From contig NZ_QVNU01000004.1 of assembly GCF_003545715.1 (NCBI RefSeq), positions 575,417-639,416 on the forward strand: 64,000 nucleotides of DNA, given 5' to 3'. Shown in pieces: positions 1-8,048 of this stretch. The notes below the pieces were generated by a model that was not told the DNA's origin, ran no database searches, and saw only the letters and a program-made list of their open reading frames with translations. Source of the stretch: Taibaiella koreensis (GTDB taxonomy: Bacteria > Bacteroidota > Bacteroidia > Chitinophagales > Chitinophagaceae). How positions within the stretch are numbered: position 1 is the first letter of the stretch; each line of letters starts with the position of its first letter. The translations under genes were made by a program, and so were the position numbers.

Positions 1-174
1 GAACACAAAGTAATCGTCGGCCACCAGCTTGCCATGCTCACCGAGAATAAAGATGGAGGCATCGAGGTCGAAACCTTCGCCGGTGGCGCTGCTATTGGTA
101 TCCCATCCCAGGCCTACCGTAAATTTGGGCGCATCGATATTTTCGCGCTGGCCCTTTTGAAGATTAATTGCCAT
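1..174 (-). CDS. TerD family protein, N-terminal fragment (cut by window edge)
   Basis: The first 58 residues are present and the rest lies left of the window. It opens with MAINLQKGQ, the same N-terminus as the other two TerD proteins of this operon, followed by VGLGWD and the acidic FDLDAS segment that in TerD proteins contributes to calcium binding. TerD proteins are cytoplasmic calcium-binding beta-sandwich proteins of the tellurium-resistance/stress (Ter) system. The start codon overlaps the end of the upstream phosphoribosyltransferase gene by 11 bp, so the two are almost certainly co-transcribed and translationally coupled. The family call is secure; the specific role is not known. Confidence 0.9.
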   Translation of the reverse strand, partial: MAINLQKGQRENIDAPKFTVGLGWDTNSSATGEGFDLDASIFILGEHGKLVADDYFVF

Positions 175-985
175 AATTGATATGATTTGTGATTAGCATT
201 AAATTGTGCTGATAGTCTTCCATTAGGTGGTAATTGTTACCGATGGCATAGTTGACCATTTCAGGCAGACGTTCTTCCCGCAGTGCATGGATGAACGCCA
301 TGAGGTCCACGGGATCCGATTTGAGAATATATTTGATGATACGGGTATTCATGATGAAATTATCCTCGTTAATGATCGTCACAAGGTCGCTGCGATCCTT
401 CACGGCAAAGTAGTTGAGATAATTCTCAAAGTTAGGCGGTATCGCCTTATTCATCAGTTGTGCATAATAGACAAACACGAACCGGCCCTTGATCTCTTCC
501 CGTTCCAGCTGCTGTCTGATGATCTGCTCATGGCTACCGGTGATCTTGATATCATCGATGAAAAGGACCATCCGGCCTTCCAGGAAATGCTTATCCAGGT
601 GATAGGTATCGGAAGAAATGAGTCGCATCCTTTCTTCAAAATCGAGGTTACCATAATCGACTGTATAGGTCTTGTAGCGATGGATCTTGGATTGCAGCAA
701 CGATTTGCGCTGATGACGGAACAGGAACCGGTTCACTTCATCCCTGAAGAATAAGGACAGGGCATTGGACGCTGTAGGTATTGCATGATAAGGACTGGGA
801 ACAAAAACGATATTCTCTTCGGCCAGCAGGGCATCGCCGTGCAATTCTACAAAATGGCGCCCCAGCTCCTGCCCGAAAGCACGGGCGATATCCCCGTCGC
901 CAAACTTGAATTTGCTGTAAGCGGCGGCGTCGAAGGGAATCTGTCCGGGATCGTCGATATGATGTCTTGAAAAGTCGGAATACAT
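164..985 (-). CDS. Ter-operon phosphoribosyltransferase-like protein
   Basis: A 273-residue soluble protein. Residues 139-152 read MVLFIDDIKITGSH, which fits the type I phosphoribosyltransferase PRPP-binding loop (hydrophobic strand, two acidic residues, then a T-G turn). A strand with VPSP at about 60-66 would be the opposite side of the active site. Phosphoribosyltransferases of this kind are established partners of TerD genes in operons proposed to make a nucleoside-like metabolite. The gene starts on the last base of the HAD gene stop codon and overlaps the next terD by 11 bp, a tight operon arrangement. The substrate is unknown. It is not a purine/pyrimidine salvage enzyme that I recognise. 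Confidence 0.72.
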   Translation of the reverse strand: MYSDFSRHHIDDPGQIPFDAAAYSKFKFGDGDIARAFGQELGRHFVELHGDALLAEENIVFVPSPYHAIPTASNALSLFFRDEVNRFLFRHQRKSLLQSKIHRYKTYTVDYGNLDFEERMRLISSDTYHLDKHFLEGRMVLFIDDIKITGSHEQIIRQQLEREEIKGRFVFVYYAQLMNKAIPPNFENYLNYFAVKDRSDLVTIINEDNFIMNTRIIKYILKSDPVDLMAFIHALREERLPEMVNYAIGNNYHLMEDYQHNLMLITNHINYGN

Positions 986-1677
986 TAATTCAAAAATAAG
1001 TTACGCAAAGTGGCGTCCTGCTCCAGCAGCGCAGAGCGGAAACCGAAGCGCCGGGCGCCCTCAAGGTCGGCTATGGGGTTGTCGCCCACATGAAGAAGCT
1101 CTTCTTTTTCCAGCGGCCTCAGCCTTGCCGACGCTTCCATAAGCTGCCCGTAGGCCTTAAACGAAGGTTTGGAGCTGCCTATCTCATCGGAATATAGCTG
1201 AAAGTCGAAATACACCGCAATGCCCAACCGCTCCAGTACGGGCCTTAGGGTACGCCCCAGTATGAAGCCCGTATTGCTGAGGATGCTCAGGGTATGACCC
1301 TTTGCCCGCAACGCTTCCAGTATGCCGGCAGTACCTGTATCCAACAGACGGGGCATATGTTCAAAGAACAGGAGCTCCGCTTTTTGGTAGTATGCCGTCA
1401 TGGCTTCTTCCTCGATGGCATCGGGCGGCACGCCCAGCCGGTCGAGGATCACATACAGCATTTCGCTGTACTGGACATTACCGCCCGCCCTTTCGTTGAT
1501 CCGGTTGAACAGGCGATCGTGGTAAGTAAATACCTCCTGCACTTCGGCATCGCTCCGGCGTACCCCGAAATGCTGCGCCATCAGCACAGCACGACGGGAT
1601 TTATATTCCGGATTGGAGCAGATGAGCGTGAGCCAGAGGTCAAAGGAAATATGCCTGATCCCCTCAAGTAGCGCCAT
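985..1677 (-). CDS. HAD family hydrolase of the Ter operon
   Basis: A 230-residue haloacid-dehalogenase-fold protein with all four motifs: motif I FDLWLTLI with nucleophile Asp13, motif II LSNTG (Ser134), motif III Lys170, and motif IV GDNPIAD (Asp199, Asp204). The residue two after the nucleophile is Trp15, where phosphatases have the general acid/base Asp; 2-haloacid dehalogenases have an aromatic Tyr there. So this may not be a classical phosphatase. HAD enzymes recur beside phosphoribosyltransferases in Ter-linked biosynthetic operons. It is 4 bp downstream of a terD gene and overlaps the phosphoribosyltransferase gene by 1 bp. Confidence 0.82.
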   Translation of the reverse strand: MALLEGIRHISFDLWLTLICSNPEYKSRRAVLMAQHFGVRRSDAEVQEVFTYHDRLFNRINERAGGNVQYSEMLYVILDRLGVPPDAIEEEAMTAYYQKAELLFFEHMPRLLDTGTAGILEALRAKGHTLSILSNTGFILGRTLRPVLERLGIAVYFDFQLYSDEIGSSKPSFKAYGQLMEASARLRPLEKEELLHVGDNPIADLEGARRFGFRSALLEQDATLRNLFLN

Positions 1678-1681
1678 GTGA

Positions 1682-2356
1682 TTAACGGGTATATTGTCTC
1701 AGTATCTCTACGAAATTGTCGGAAGATTCGGGATTACCCAGTGCGCGGAATTTCCAGCCGCCATCTTTACGATAAACTTCTGCAAAGACCATGCCACACA
1801 TATTGTTGAAGGTGGCATCGCCCGACATGCTGTATTTCGCGATCTCGCGGCCGCGGGCATCCACCGCGCGGATAAAGGCATTCTCGACCATACCGAAATG
1901 CTGCCCGTTCTGGCGACCCTGGTAAATGGTTACGAGAAAAACAATGCGATCGTATTTGGGATCGAGCGCATTGAGCCTGACGATGATCTGCTCATCGTCG
2001 CCCTCGCCGGCCCCGGTACGGTTGTCGCCCGTAAGCCATATATTGCCCGATGGATGTTTCTGGGAATTGAAGAAGATGATATCGCCCTGGTAAAGACCGA
2101 TCTGGCGGCCATCGTTGGATTGCACTGTGCGACCGAGATCGGCCACCTTCCCCTGGGCATCGAGCAGGAAGGCAATGGCATCAAGGTCATAATCGGCCTC
2201 TTTATTACCACCCAGCAGCTTGCCCAGGAAGCCGCCGCTCTTTTGCTGGCGTACGTCCCAGCCCAGCCCGATAGTTACTTGTGAAAGGTCGAACTCTTCG
2301 CCTTTATCGTTTTTACGCAGGTCGATGGTCTGACCCTTTACCAGATTAATTGCCAT
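1682..2356 (-). CDS. TerD family protein (long form)
   Basis: A 224-residue TerD-family protein beginning MAINLVKGQTIDL, with IGLGWD, DYDLDAIAFLL and LTGDNRTGAGEGDDEQI, the acidic clusters that bind calcium in the family. It is about 30 residues longer than the 191-residue paralogue next to it. Part of the extra length is a Gly/Lys-rich insert (about residues 36-50, GFLGKLLGGNKE) before the first acidic motif. It is the second gene of the operon, 20 bp after the short terD and 4 bp before the HAD gene. TerD paralogues within one operon probably form a multimeric or membrane-associated complex, but that is inference. Confidence 0.9.
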   Translation of the reverse strand: MAINLVKGQTIDLRKNDKGEEFDLSQVTIGLGWDVRQQKSGGFLGKLLGGNKEADYDLDAIAFLLDAQGKVADLGRTVQSNDGRQIGLYQGDIIFFNSQKHPSGNIWLTGDNRTGAGEGDDEQIIVRLNALDPKYDRIVFLVTIYQGRQNGQHFGMVENAFIRAVDARGREIAKYSMSGDATFNNMCGMVFAEVYRKDGGWKFRALGNPESSDNFVEILRQYTR

Positions 2357-2376
2357 AAATAATAGGGGTTTAAAGC

Positions 2377-2952
2377 TTATTTGATCACCTGGCCGGTGAA
2401 ATATTTGGATACAAAAAAGGCAAGATCTTCCTTATAGCCGATGCCCGATGCTTCGAATTTCCACGTTCCATTACGTTTATACAGGCGGCCGAATTCTACG
2501 GCAGTTTCAATAGAGAAGTCTTCGCCCAGTTCATATTTAGCGACTTCACTACCGTTGGCATCGTCCACGATACGAATATAGGAATTGCGTACCTGGCCAA
2601 AGTTCTGATGACGCTGCGCGGCTTCATGTATCGTCACCACAAACAGGATCTCTTCGATAGCAGCATCGACTTTGATCAGGTCTACCTGGATGGTTTCATC
2701 GTCGCCGTCGGCGCTGTTGCCACCCGTAGGATCGTCGCCCGTATGGTGCAGGCCGCCATCGGGAGAGTCGGTATTGCCATAAAAAACAAAATATTCTTCA
2801 GCCGGGATCAGGCGGTTGTTGTTGATCATGAAAGCTGAAGCATCGAGGTCGAAAGCCGCGCCGGTACCCTCGTTGGGGTTCCAGCCCAGCCCTACACTCA
2901 GTTTGGAAAGGCCAATATCGATTTTCTGGCCCTTCTGGAGATTTATCGCCAT
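2377..2952 (-). CDS. TerD family protein (first gene of Ter operon)
   Basis: A 191-residue TerD protein. The open frame extends upstream to 3048, but the start at 2952 is chosen because it gives MAINLQKGQKID, identical in layout to the other two TerD N-termini. Hallmarks are VGLGWNPN, AFDLDASAF and HTGDDPTGGNSADGDDE, the acidic calcium-binding loops. The length is typical for TerD/TerZ. It is the promoter-proximal gene of the cluster: the next gene upstream is rpsB, separated by a terminator and a long palindrome. No good ribosome-binding site is visible, as is usual in Bacteroidota. Confidence 0.92.
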   Translation of the reverse strand: MAINLQKGQKIDIGLSKLSVGLGWNPNEGTGAAFDLDASAFMINNNRLIPAEEYFVFYGNTDSPDGGLHHTGDDPTGGNSADGDDETIQVDLIKVDAAIEEILFVVTIHEAAQRHQNFGQVRNSYIRIVDDANGSEVAKYELGEDFSIETAVEFGRLYKRNGTWKFEASGIGYKEDLAFFVSKYFTGQVIK

Positions 2953-3270
2953 AGTACAGGATTTAATCGCCGTAAAAATAGGGATAAATTTGAGAGAAAG
3001 GCCGAACTGGATTTGCGGAAATCTCCTATTGCGCTGTTTATTAAACAAATTATAACAGCTTAATGGTTTCCTTGCAGTGCAAATAGGGAGTTTTTCGCAT
3101 CATGGTGCAGGGCTATGACGAAGGTAAATAAATGGCTGCTATGGTTAGGAATTGTACAGGCCTTAGCAGCACAGCGTCACCCGGCTACGTAGAGACGTTG
3201 CATGCCTATGTAGTAGTGCCGGCTGTGTAGAGACGTTGCATGCAACGTCTCTACACAGCCGGGGAAAAAC
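2953..3270. other. Intergenic region between Ter operon and rpsB
   Basis: No credible gene. It must hold the Ter operon promoter (minus strand), but no clear TAnnTTTG box could be fixed. The right part is filled by the palindromic repeat described separately and by the rpsB terminator. Confidence 0.5.
3219..3262. repeat. Perfect 44-bp palindrome (GTAGAGACGTTGCA family)
   Basis: Two 22-base arms, CCGGCTGTGTAGAGACGTTGCA and its exact reverse complement, abut with no loop. A truncated direct copy of the left half (GTAGAGACGTTGCATGC) lies 30-40 bp upstream at about 3188-3204. The same 28-bp core palindrome, again preceded by a truncated half copy, occurs at 53233-53260. Palindromes with this core are, to my knowledge, common intergenic repeats in some bacterial phyla. 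It sits between the end of rpsB and the Ter operon. Confidence 0.85.
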
Positions 3271-3305
3271 AAAAAAACCGTTCCTCTTTCGGGGAAACGG
3301 TTTTT
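3271..3305 (-). terminator. Rho-independent terminator of rpsB
   Basis: Read on the minus strand: a stem of AAACCGTTTCC with GGAACGGTTT around a short loop, followed by a run of T. It lies about 30 bp after the rpsB stop codon. Confidence 0.85.
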
Positions 3306-3335
3306 GATAACTTGAACAGTTGGCCGGATAATCGC

Positions 3336-4241
3336 TTATCGCTTGGCGCCTGCACCAGCTGCGGGCCTGCGGCCACCGGGACCGGAAGTACCGCCACCAC
3401 CGGGGCCACGACGGCCACGGCCTGCGCCACCAGCAGCACCACCGGGCTTACCGCCGCTGCGCTTGGCTTCCTCGTCGTCCAGATCAAGACCACGGGTGCG
3501 CTCTGTAAATTCTTCTTCACCTTCTTCCTGCTCCTGCTCTTTATTCTGGGCGCGTTCTTCTACGCCTTCGATAATAGCCGCCACCAGGTAGTTGGTTACG
3601 ATAGCGATCGATTTGGTCGCATCATCGTTGGAGGGTATGGAGAAGTCAACTTTTGTAGGATCGCTGTTGGTATCTACCATCGCAAAGGTAGTGATACCCA
3701 AGCGCTTGGCTTCTGCCAGGGCGATGTGCTCGTGGCTGATGTCCACGATGAACAGCGCTGCAGGCGTACGGCCCATCTGGGAGATACCACCCAGTACTTT
3801 TTCCATTTTCTGCTTGCTGCGGTCCAGGGTCAGGCGTTCCTTTTTGGTTACGCTATCCAGGGTACCGTCGTTCAGCATTTTTTCGATGCTCTGCATCTTC
3901 TTCACACTCTTACGAATGGTTTGGAAGTTGGTAAGCATACCACCCAGCCAGCGCTCGGTAACGAAAGGCATGTTGGCTTTTGCAGCAGCTTCGGCAACGA
4001 TCTCTTTCGCTTGCTTTTTGGTCGCAACGAACATGATCTTCTTACCGCTTTTGGCGATAGACTTCAGGGCAGCAGCAGATTCCTGCAGGCCTTCGATAGT
4101 CTTGTTCAGATCGATGATGTGAATGCCGTTCTTTTCGGTAAAGATGAAAGGCAGCATTTTCGGATTCCATTTTTTCTTCTGGTGACCGAAGTGTACGCCC
4201 GCTTCCAGCAACTGCTGATGTAATGATTTATTTTCTTCCAT
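3336..4241 (-). CDS. rpsB: 30S ribosomal protein S2 with long C-terminal tail
   Basis: A 301-residue S2. The N-terminal LLEAGVHFGHQKKKWNPKM and the internal ERWLGGMLTNFQTI are diagnostic. The conserved body ends near residue 230 (TNYLVAAIIEGVEER), matching the usual S2 length of about 230-250. It is followed by about 70 extra residues: an acidic Glu/Asp-rich stretch (231-260), then a low-complexity Gly/Arg/Pro tail (263-301). It is the last gene of an rplM-rpsI-rpsB operon. The usual partner tsf (EF-Ts) does not follow; a terminator and the Ter operon do. The tail frame is continuous with the body and ends at a good terminator, so it looks real. Confidence 0.98.
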   Translation of the reverse strand: MEENKSLHQQLLEAGVHFGHQKKKWNPKMLPFIFTEKNGIHIIDLNKTIEGLQESAAALKSIAKSGKKIMFVATKKQAKEIVAEAAAKANMPFVTERWLGGMLTNFQTIRKSVKKMQSIEKMLNDGTLDSVTKKERLTLDRSKQKMEKVLGGISQMGRTPAALFIVDISHEHIALAEAKRLGITTFAMVDTNSDPTKVDFSIPSNDDATKSIAIVTNYLVAAIIEGVEERAQNKEQEQEEGEEEFTERTRGLDLDDEEAKRSGGKPGGAAGGAGRGRRGPGGGGTSGPGGRRPAAGAGAKR

Positions 4242-4324
4242 TGTTGGAAAATTGAATGAGTTGATAATGATTTAAAAATAAGCTTATCCTCATTACCGCC
4301 CTTTGCAGGACAATAATAACCGGA

Positions 4325-4714
4325 TTAACGTTTAGAGAACTGGAAGCTACGACGTGCTTTAGCTTTACCGAATTTCTTACGTTCAACCACACGGGGATCG
4401 CGACGCAATAAGCCTTGTTTTTTCAACGCAGGACGAAAATCTCCGTTCACTTCGCAGAGCGCGCGGGCAATTCCTAATTTAATGGCTTCGGCCTGGCCTT
4501 TAGGACCACCGCCTTGTACATTTACCGTAATATCGTACTGATCCACGGCTTCTATCGTTTTCAGCGGAAGCTCTACCTGGTTCTGCAGGTAGATCAGTGT
4601 GAAGTAGGATTTATATTCTTTGTCGTTTACCTTGATCTCGCCGGTACCCTTGCTCAGGTATACGCGGGCTACCGCTTCTTTACGACGACCTACTGCATTT
4701 TTTTGTTTTTCCAT
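4325..4714 (-). CDS. rpsI: 30S ribosomal protein S9
   Basis: A 129-residue S9 of normal length, with NAVGRRKEAVARVYL near the N-terminus, the QGGGPKGQAEAIKLGIARAL core, and the C-terminal basic tail ending FQFSKR that reaches the P-site tRNA in known ribosomes. It lies 40 bp downstream of rplM and 83 bp upstream of rpsB in the same direction. Confidence 0.98.
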   Translation of the reverse strand: MEKQKNAVGRRKEAVARVYLSKGTGEIKVNDKEYKSYFTLIYLQNQVELPLKTIEAVDQYDITVNVQGGGPKGQAEAIKLGIARALCEVNGDFRPALKKQGLLRRDPRVVERKKFGKAKARRSFQFSKR

Positions 4715-4754
4715 TATCGTTAGAAAGTTAATATGCCCCTAAAGGGCCTAGGGG

Positions 4755-5204
4755 TTAATATTTGAATTCTTTGGGTTGTTGCGCCTGATGTCCATGTTCT
4801 GCGCCTTCGTAAACAAACAGCTTTTTGTACATTGCACGACCCAGACGATTCTTGGGCAGCATGCCTTTTACAGCGCGCTCGATCACAGCGTTGGGACGAC
4901 GGTTGATCAGGTTTTTGGCAGATTCATGTTTCTGGCCGCCAGGATAACCGGTTACGTGCTGGTAATCTTTATCTTCCAGCTTATTGCCGGTCAGTACGAT
5001 CTTTCCGGAATTGATCACGATCACATAATCTCCGCAATCGAAGTGAGGCGTATAGTAAGCCTTGTTTTTGCCACGCAGTACGGCAGCAATTTTAGAACTG
5101 AAGCGACCTAAAGTCTGGTTGGTAGCGTCGGCAACCCACCATTCACGCTTCACGATGTTTTCGTTAGCAGACTGGGTCCTGTAGCTCAATTGTTTAAGAG
5201 ACAT
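4755..5204 (-). CDS. rplM: 50S ribosomal protein L13
   Basis: A 149-residue L13 with WWVADATNQTLGRFSSKIA, the DYVIVINSGKIVLTGNK segment and the basic AVKGMLPKNRLGRAMYKKL motif typical of the family. It is the first gene of rplM-rpsI-rpsB. A Bacteroidota-type -7 box lies about 85 bp upstream of the start. Confidence 0.98.
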   Translation of the reverse strand: MSLKQLSYRTQSANENIVKREWWVADATNQTLGRFSSKIAAVLRGKNKAYYTPHFDCGDYVIVINSGKIVLTGNKLEDKDYQHVTGYPGGQKHESAKNLINRRPNAVIERAVKGMLPKNRLGRAMYKKLFVYEGAEHGHQAQQPKEFKY

Positions 5205-5289
5205 TGTAAATTTGCTTTTTGCTTGAACGATAATTCTTTTTCGCCGTTGCCTTATGTTTTACAACATAAAAATACTTGCAATCGGAGCG

Positions 5290-5320
5290 CAAAGGTAAAA
5301 CCAGTGTGGAAAACTACCAA
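5290..5320 (-). promoter_or_regulatory. Probable promoter of rplM-rpsI-rpsB
   Basis: On the minus strand TACCTTTG (5290-5297) fits the Bacteroidota -7 consensus TAnnTTTG, with a TTG-containing TTTTGG about 20 bp upstream as a possible -33 element. The same GCGCAAAGGTAA string (plus-strand orientation) occurs upstream of rplK, so both ribosomal operons seem to share this box. Confidence 0.55.
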
Positions 5321-5671
5321 AATTTTCATTACTTTTTTTTCACACGCCTTTGCAAGATATTGATTTTCAATAAATATTTTGGATTTATTTTTGAATACCA
5401 TACCCAAAACCCCTATTTTCCAGGCTTTTTAACCGTAACACTACGACCATAGGCAGTACAGCACTCCATCCTGGCGCCTGACCCTGATCTGCACAGGCAT
5501 CAATCATAAATTTCTTGTTTGTCCCGGATGATCTACCCGGCAAGGGGACAGCCACGCCCATAAAAGCTATTGACAGCAACGCCCCCGATTGGCGTAGCCC
5601 CAAGGTAATTTAGCGCTATCATTCATCCGGTTTACCAGATACCGGGATTTTTATCTTTTAAACACAATTTT
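5321..5671. other. Intergenic region, no gene seen
   Basis: Divergent spacer between the ribosomal operon and the beta-helix gene. The part near 5330-5400 is AT-rich. A 72-codon minus frame at 5385-5603 has no recognisable features and is not called. Confidence 0.5.
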
Positions 5672-7294
5672 ATGCCTACACCTTCAAATCACAGTTTTTC
5701 TGTGGACACTTTAACTGATCCTTCAAACGGCCTGATCACGCTTGACGGCGCCTTCGACGGGCAAACCGTAAATGTATCGGGTTATTACACAACCAACGAT
5801 GGCGGCGGCGGCACCTTTTACTGGGATGCCGGCAACCTGGACAGCGCCAACGACGGCACCATCTTTACCGGCGCGACACCGGCCGCCGGTCGCTGGAAGC
5901 GCATTTTCAGCAATACCGTAGACGTTAAATGGTTTGGCGCCAAAGGCGACAATGTCACCGATGATACCGTTGCGCTTCAGAAAGCGCTGGATTTCGTAGC
6001 CATACATGCCTACGATCTGCACCTTTCTATGGGAACATACCGGGTCACGACTCCGGCCAGCGGTACACACGTATTGCTGCTGGATCTGTACCAACGCAAT
6101 ACCCTCAATATCTTCGGCGATGGTACAGCACAGTCGGTCATACATTACGATGCCGATCTCTCCAATCCCAATGCCAATTGCGATGTGTTCAAAATACTGG
6201 GCACTATCGGCAATACTTTCGAGATCAGCAATTTTTCTGTTTTGGGCAACAACAACGCCAATGTTCGTGGCCGGGGCTTGTCACTGGAATACATGACCAC
6301 CGTCACTGCCAGGAACTTGAAACTGCAGCTACTGGATACCGGCATTTATCTGAAAGATGTGCTCAGCAGCAATTTTCTGAATGTGAGCTGCAACTATTGT
6401 CGCGTAGGTGTGGAGGGAAAAGGAGAAGGAGGCCGGCCTGGTCCGAATGACTTCGGTGTGCTGCCGCCCAACCTGATCAATTTTACCTCCGGTTATCTCA
6501 GCAGCAATTTCAGCTATGGCGCCATTCTTTCCCGCTTGCATAGCGTTACCTTCCTGGCCAGCTCGTTTGAAGGCAATGGTGCACAGGGCGACTCTGGCAC
6601 AGGCGGCCTGTACTGCTATTTTGATGCCGCCAACGGCGCCAACGGGATCAACATCAATAACTGCTACTTTGAAGGGAATGCAGGAGGCGCCGATATTACG
6701 GTAGATAATGCCGGTAGCGGAACACATACCTTCTCAGGCAATACTTTTAACCGGCTGAATGCCACGGCATATACCATCAACAACATTCTCATCAACGGCA
6801 ACGGCTCCAACCCGGCGACCTTTGGTCTTAGCAGAACCAAGCTCGTCTTCCTGGGCAACGGCTTCCTGGTAGCCAATAGCTATGTAGCCGATGCCGGCCG
6901 TAAAACCATTCAATTGCAGGATGGCGGCAGCTACGGTCAGTTTGATGTAGTGGAAGAAAGCAATGTGTACACGGGGATCGTCGATGCTCCTGCCTTCAGC
7001 AGCAAGACCCCTCAACTTTCGGAAACCACCAGGGTAAAAGCCTTTGGCCGCTTTAACAGCGATGGTAGCCCGCTTTCATCTTATAATGTTGCTTCCTGTC
7101 AGCAGGTGGCAACGGGTGTGTACAATGTCTACTATGCCAATCCTATGTCCCTCACAGTGGCGGGCACCCCTGCCCTCGTGGGCAGCGTCGGACATATTTA
7201 TATCAGCTACGAAGATCCCACTTATATTCAGGTGGCGATAACAGATACGAGCGCGGCGCCAATGGACAGCCGGTTTACGCTGGCTGTATATTAA
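5672..7294 (+). CDS. Pectate lyase-like / tailspike-like right-handed beta-helix protein
   Basis: A 540-residue protein. Residues about 89-112 (VKWFGAKGDNVTDDTVALQKAL) are the signature start of the pectate-lyase superfamily beta-helix domain found in glycan hydrolases and phage tailspikes. The rest is rich in Asn/Gly with repeating short strands (NFLNVSCNYC, NNCYFEGNAGGADIT, HTFSGNTFNRLN), as expected for helix rungs. A small Gly-rich domain precedes it (about 24-70). There is no N-terminal signal peptide and no T9SS domain, which is unusual for a secreted glycan enzyme in this phylum and more like a tailspike or tail-like structure protein. No phage genes flank it. Substrate unknown. Confidence 0.75.
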   Translation: MPTPSNHSFSVDTLTDPSNGLITLDGAFDGQTVNVSGYYTTNDGGGGTFYWDAGNLDSANDGTIFTGATPAAGRWKRIFSNTVDVKWFGAKGDNVTDDTVALQKALDFVAIHAYDLHLSMGTYRVTTPASGTHVLLLDLYQRNTLNIFGDGTAQSVIHYDADLSNPNANCDVFKILGTIGNTFEISNFSVLGNNNANVRGRGLSLEYMTTVTARNLKLQLLDTGIYLKDVLSSNFLNVSCNYCRVGVEGKGEGGRPGPNDFGVLPPNLINFTSGYLSSNFSYGAILSRLHSVTFLASSFEGNGAQGDSGTGGLYCYFDAANGANGININNCYFEGNAGGADITVDNAGSGTHTFSGNTFNRLNATAYTINNILINGNGSNPATFGLSRTKLVFLGNGFLVANSYVADAGRKTIQLQDGGSYGQFDVVEESNVYTGIVDAPAFSSKTPQLSETTRVKAFGRFNSDGSPLSSYNVASCQQVATGVYNVYYANPMSLTVAGTPALVGSVGHIYISYEDPTYIQVAITDTSAAPMDSRFTLAVY

Positions 7295-7302
7295 GATACA
7301 TG

Positions 7303-7435
7303 ACTATCCCGGTATGGAAAACAAAACACCCGAATTCTTTGAGCATATCCTTCAGACGGCGATAGAATGGCGTTTCTGCGGGCACAACAAGTGTGGTCGG
7401 GCTGCTTAAGCTAAAGTTTCTTGTATCGGGATAGT
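7303..7435. repeat. Small TIR element A (MITE-like)
   Basis: Left end ACTATCCCGGTATGGAAA and right end (reverse-complemented) ACTATCCCGATACAAGAAA form terminal inverted repeats. The inside is unlike elements B and C. It contains a 31-codon open frame (7314-7409) with no recognisable product, which I do not call as a gene. Confidence 0.55.
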
Positions 7436-7479
7436 CAATTCATGTATCTATCAGCAACCTGCAGAGCTATCCGCGGTTG

Positions 7480-7509
7480 GGAAGCCTTCATTCGAAGGCT
7501 TCCTTTTTA
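7480..7509 (+). terminator. Rho-independent terminator
   Basis: GGAAGCCTTC and GAAGGCTTCC pair around an ATTC loop, followed by TTTTT. It would end transcripts from the beta-helix gene at 5672-7294. Confidence 0.85.
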
Positions 7510-7766
7510 TCCGGTCATGTCCTGTTCAGCCTATCCAGTTTGCTCACCATAAATGGTGTCTTCATCCTTTGCATCCCCTTTTTGATACCGGTCAAAAGCG
7601 CTTTGGTGTATTAATTCTCTAACGGTCTGTTCCGCTACCCTATTTTAGTTCTGTAGATAAGTGATCCGAAGGCTGGCCTTTTATCACCTATCTGTCCTGG
7701 CCAGGAAAGGGACATCCGAAAACCTTTAAAAGAGTAGGAATTACCATTCATTTAAAATCAAAATCT

Positions 7767-7997
7767 ATGAAACGCACAAAGCAAAACGGCAAATTGAAAC
7801 TCGGAAAAGACGTAGTGAGCAGCCTGACAAAGGCCGAACAGAACAACCTCCTGGGTGGCGAACCGCAATGGACGACTTCCTTTGGAAATTGCAGCGGCTT
7901 TTTGTGCTGCAACCCAACAGGGTTAACCAAAACCTATTCACAAGTATTCAAATGCCTGCCCCAGGAACCGCAAGAGCCCCAAGGTGGTCTTGACTAA
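7767..7997 (+). CDS. Lanthipeptide-type precursor peptide 1 (GG leader)
   Basis: A 76-residue peptide. The leader MKRTKQNGKLKLGKDVV...AEQNNLLGG matches the Bacteroidota natural-product precursor leader pattern (KLxLGK, charged helix, GG). The core after GG has four Cys and about eight Ser/Thr, with TTSFGNCSG and a CC pair, then a Pro/Gln-rich tail. The paralogue at 8203 shares the leader and the core pattern TTSFxxCSGxxCCxPT. In class I lanthipeptides, Ser/Thr are dehydrated by LanB and closed onto Cys by LanC. A LanC gene lies 0.5 kb downstream, but no LanB is visible. The ring pattern is unknown. Confidence 0.75.
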   Translation: MKRTKQNGKLKLGKDVVSSLTKAEQNNLLGGEPQWTTSFGNCSGFLCCNPTGLTKTYSQVFKCLPQEPQEPQGGLD

Positions 7998-8048
7998 ATT
8001 GACAGGCGTTAAGAACCCTTAAAGAAAAATCAAGCGTTATTTTTTCAG

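Noticed and set aside
7314..7409. 31-codon open frame inside TIR element A
   Set aside because: No ribosome-binding site or recognisable peptide, and it lies wholly inside a repeat; not enough to call a gene.
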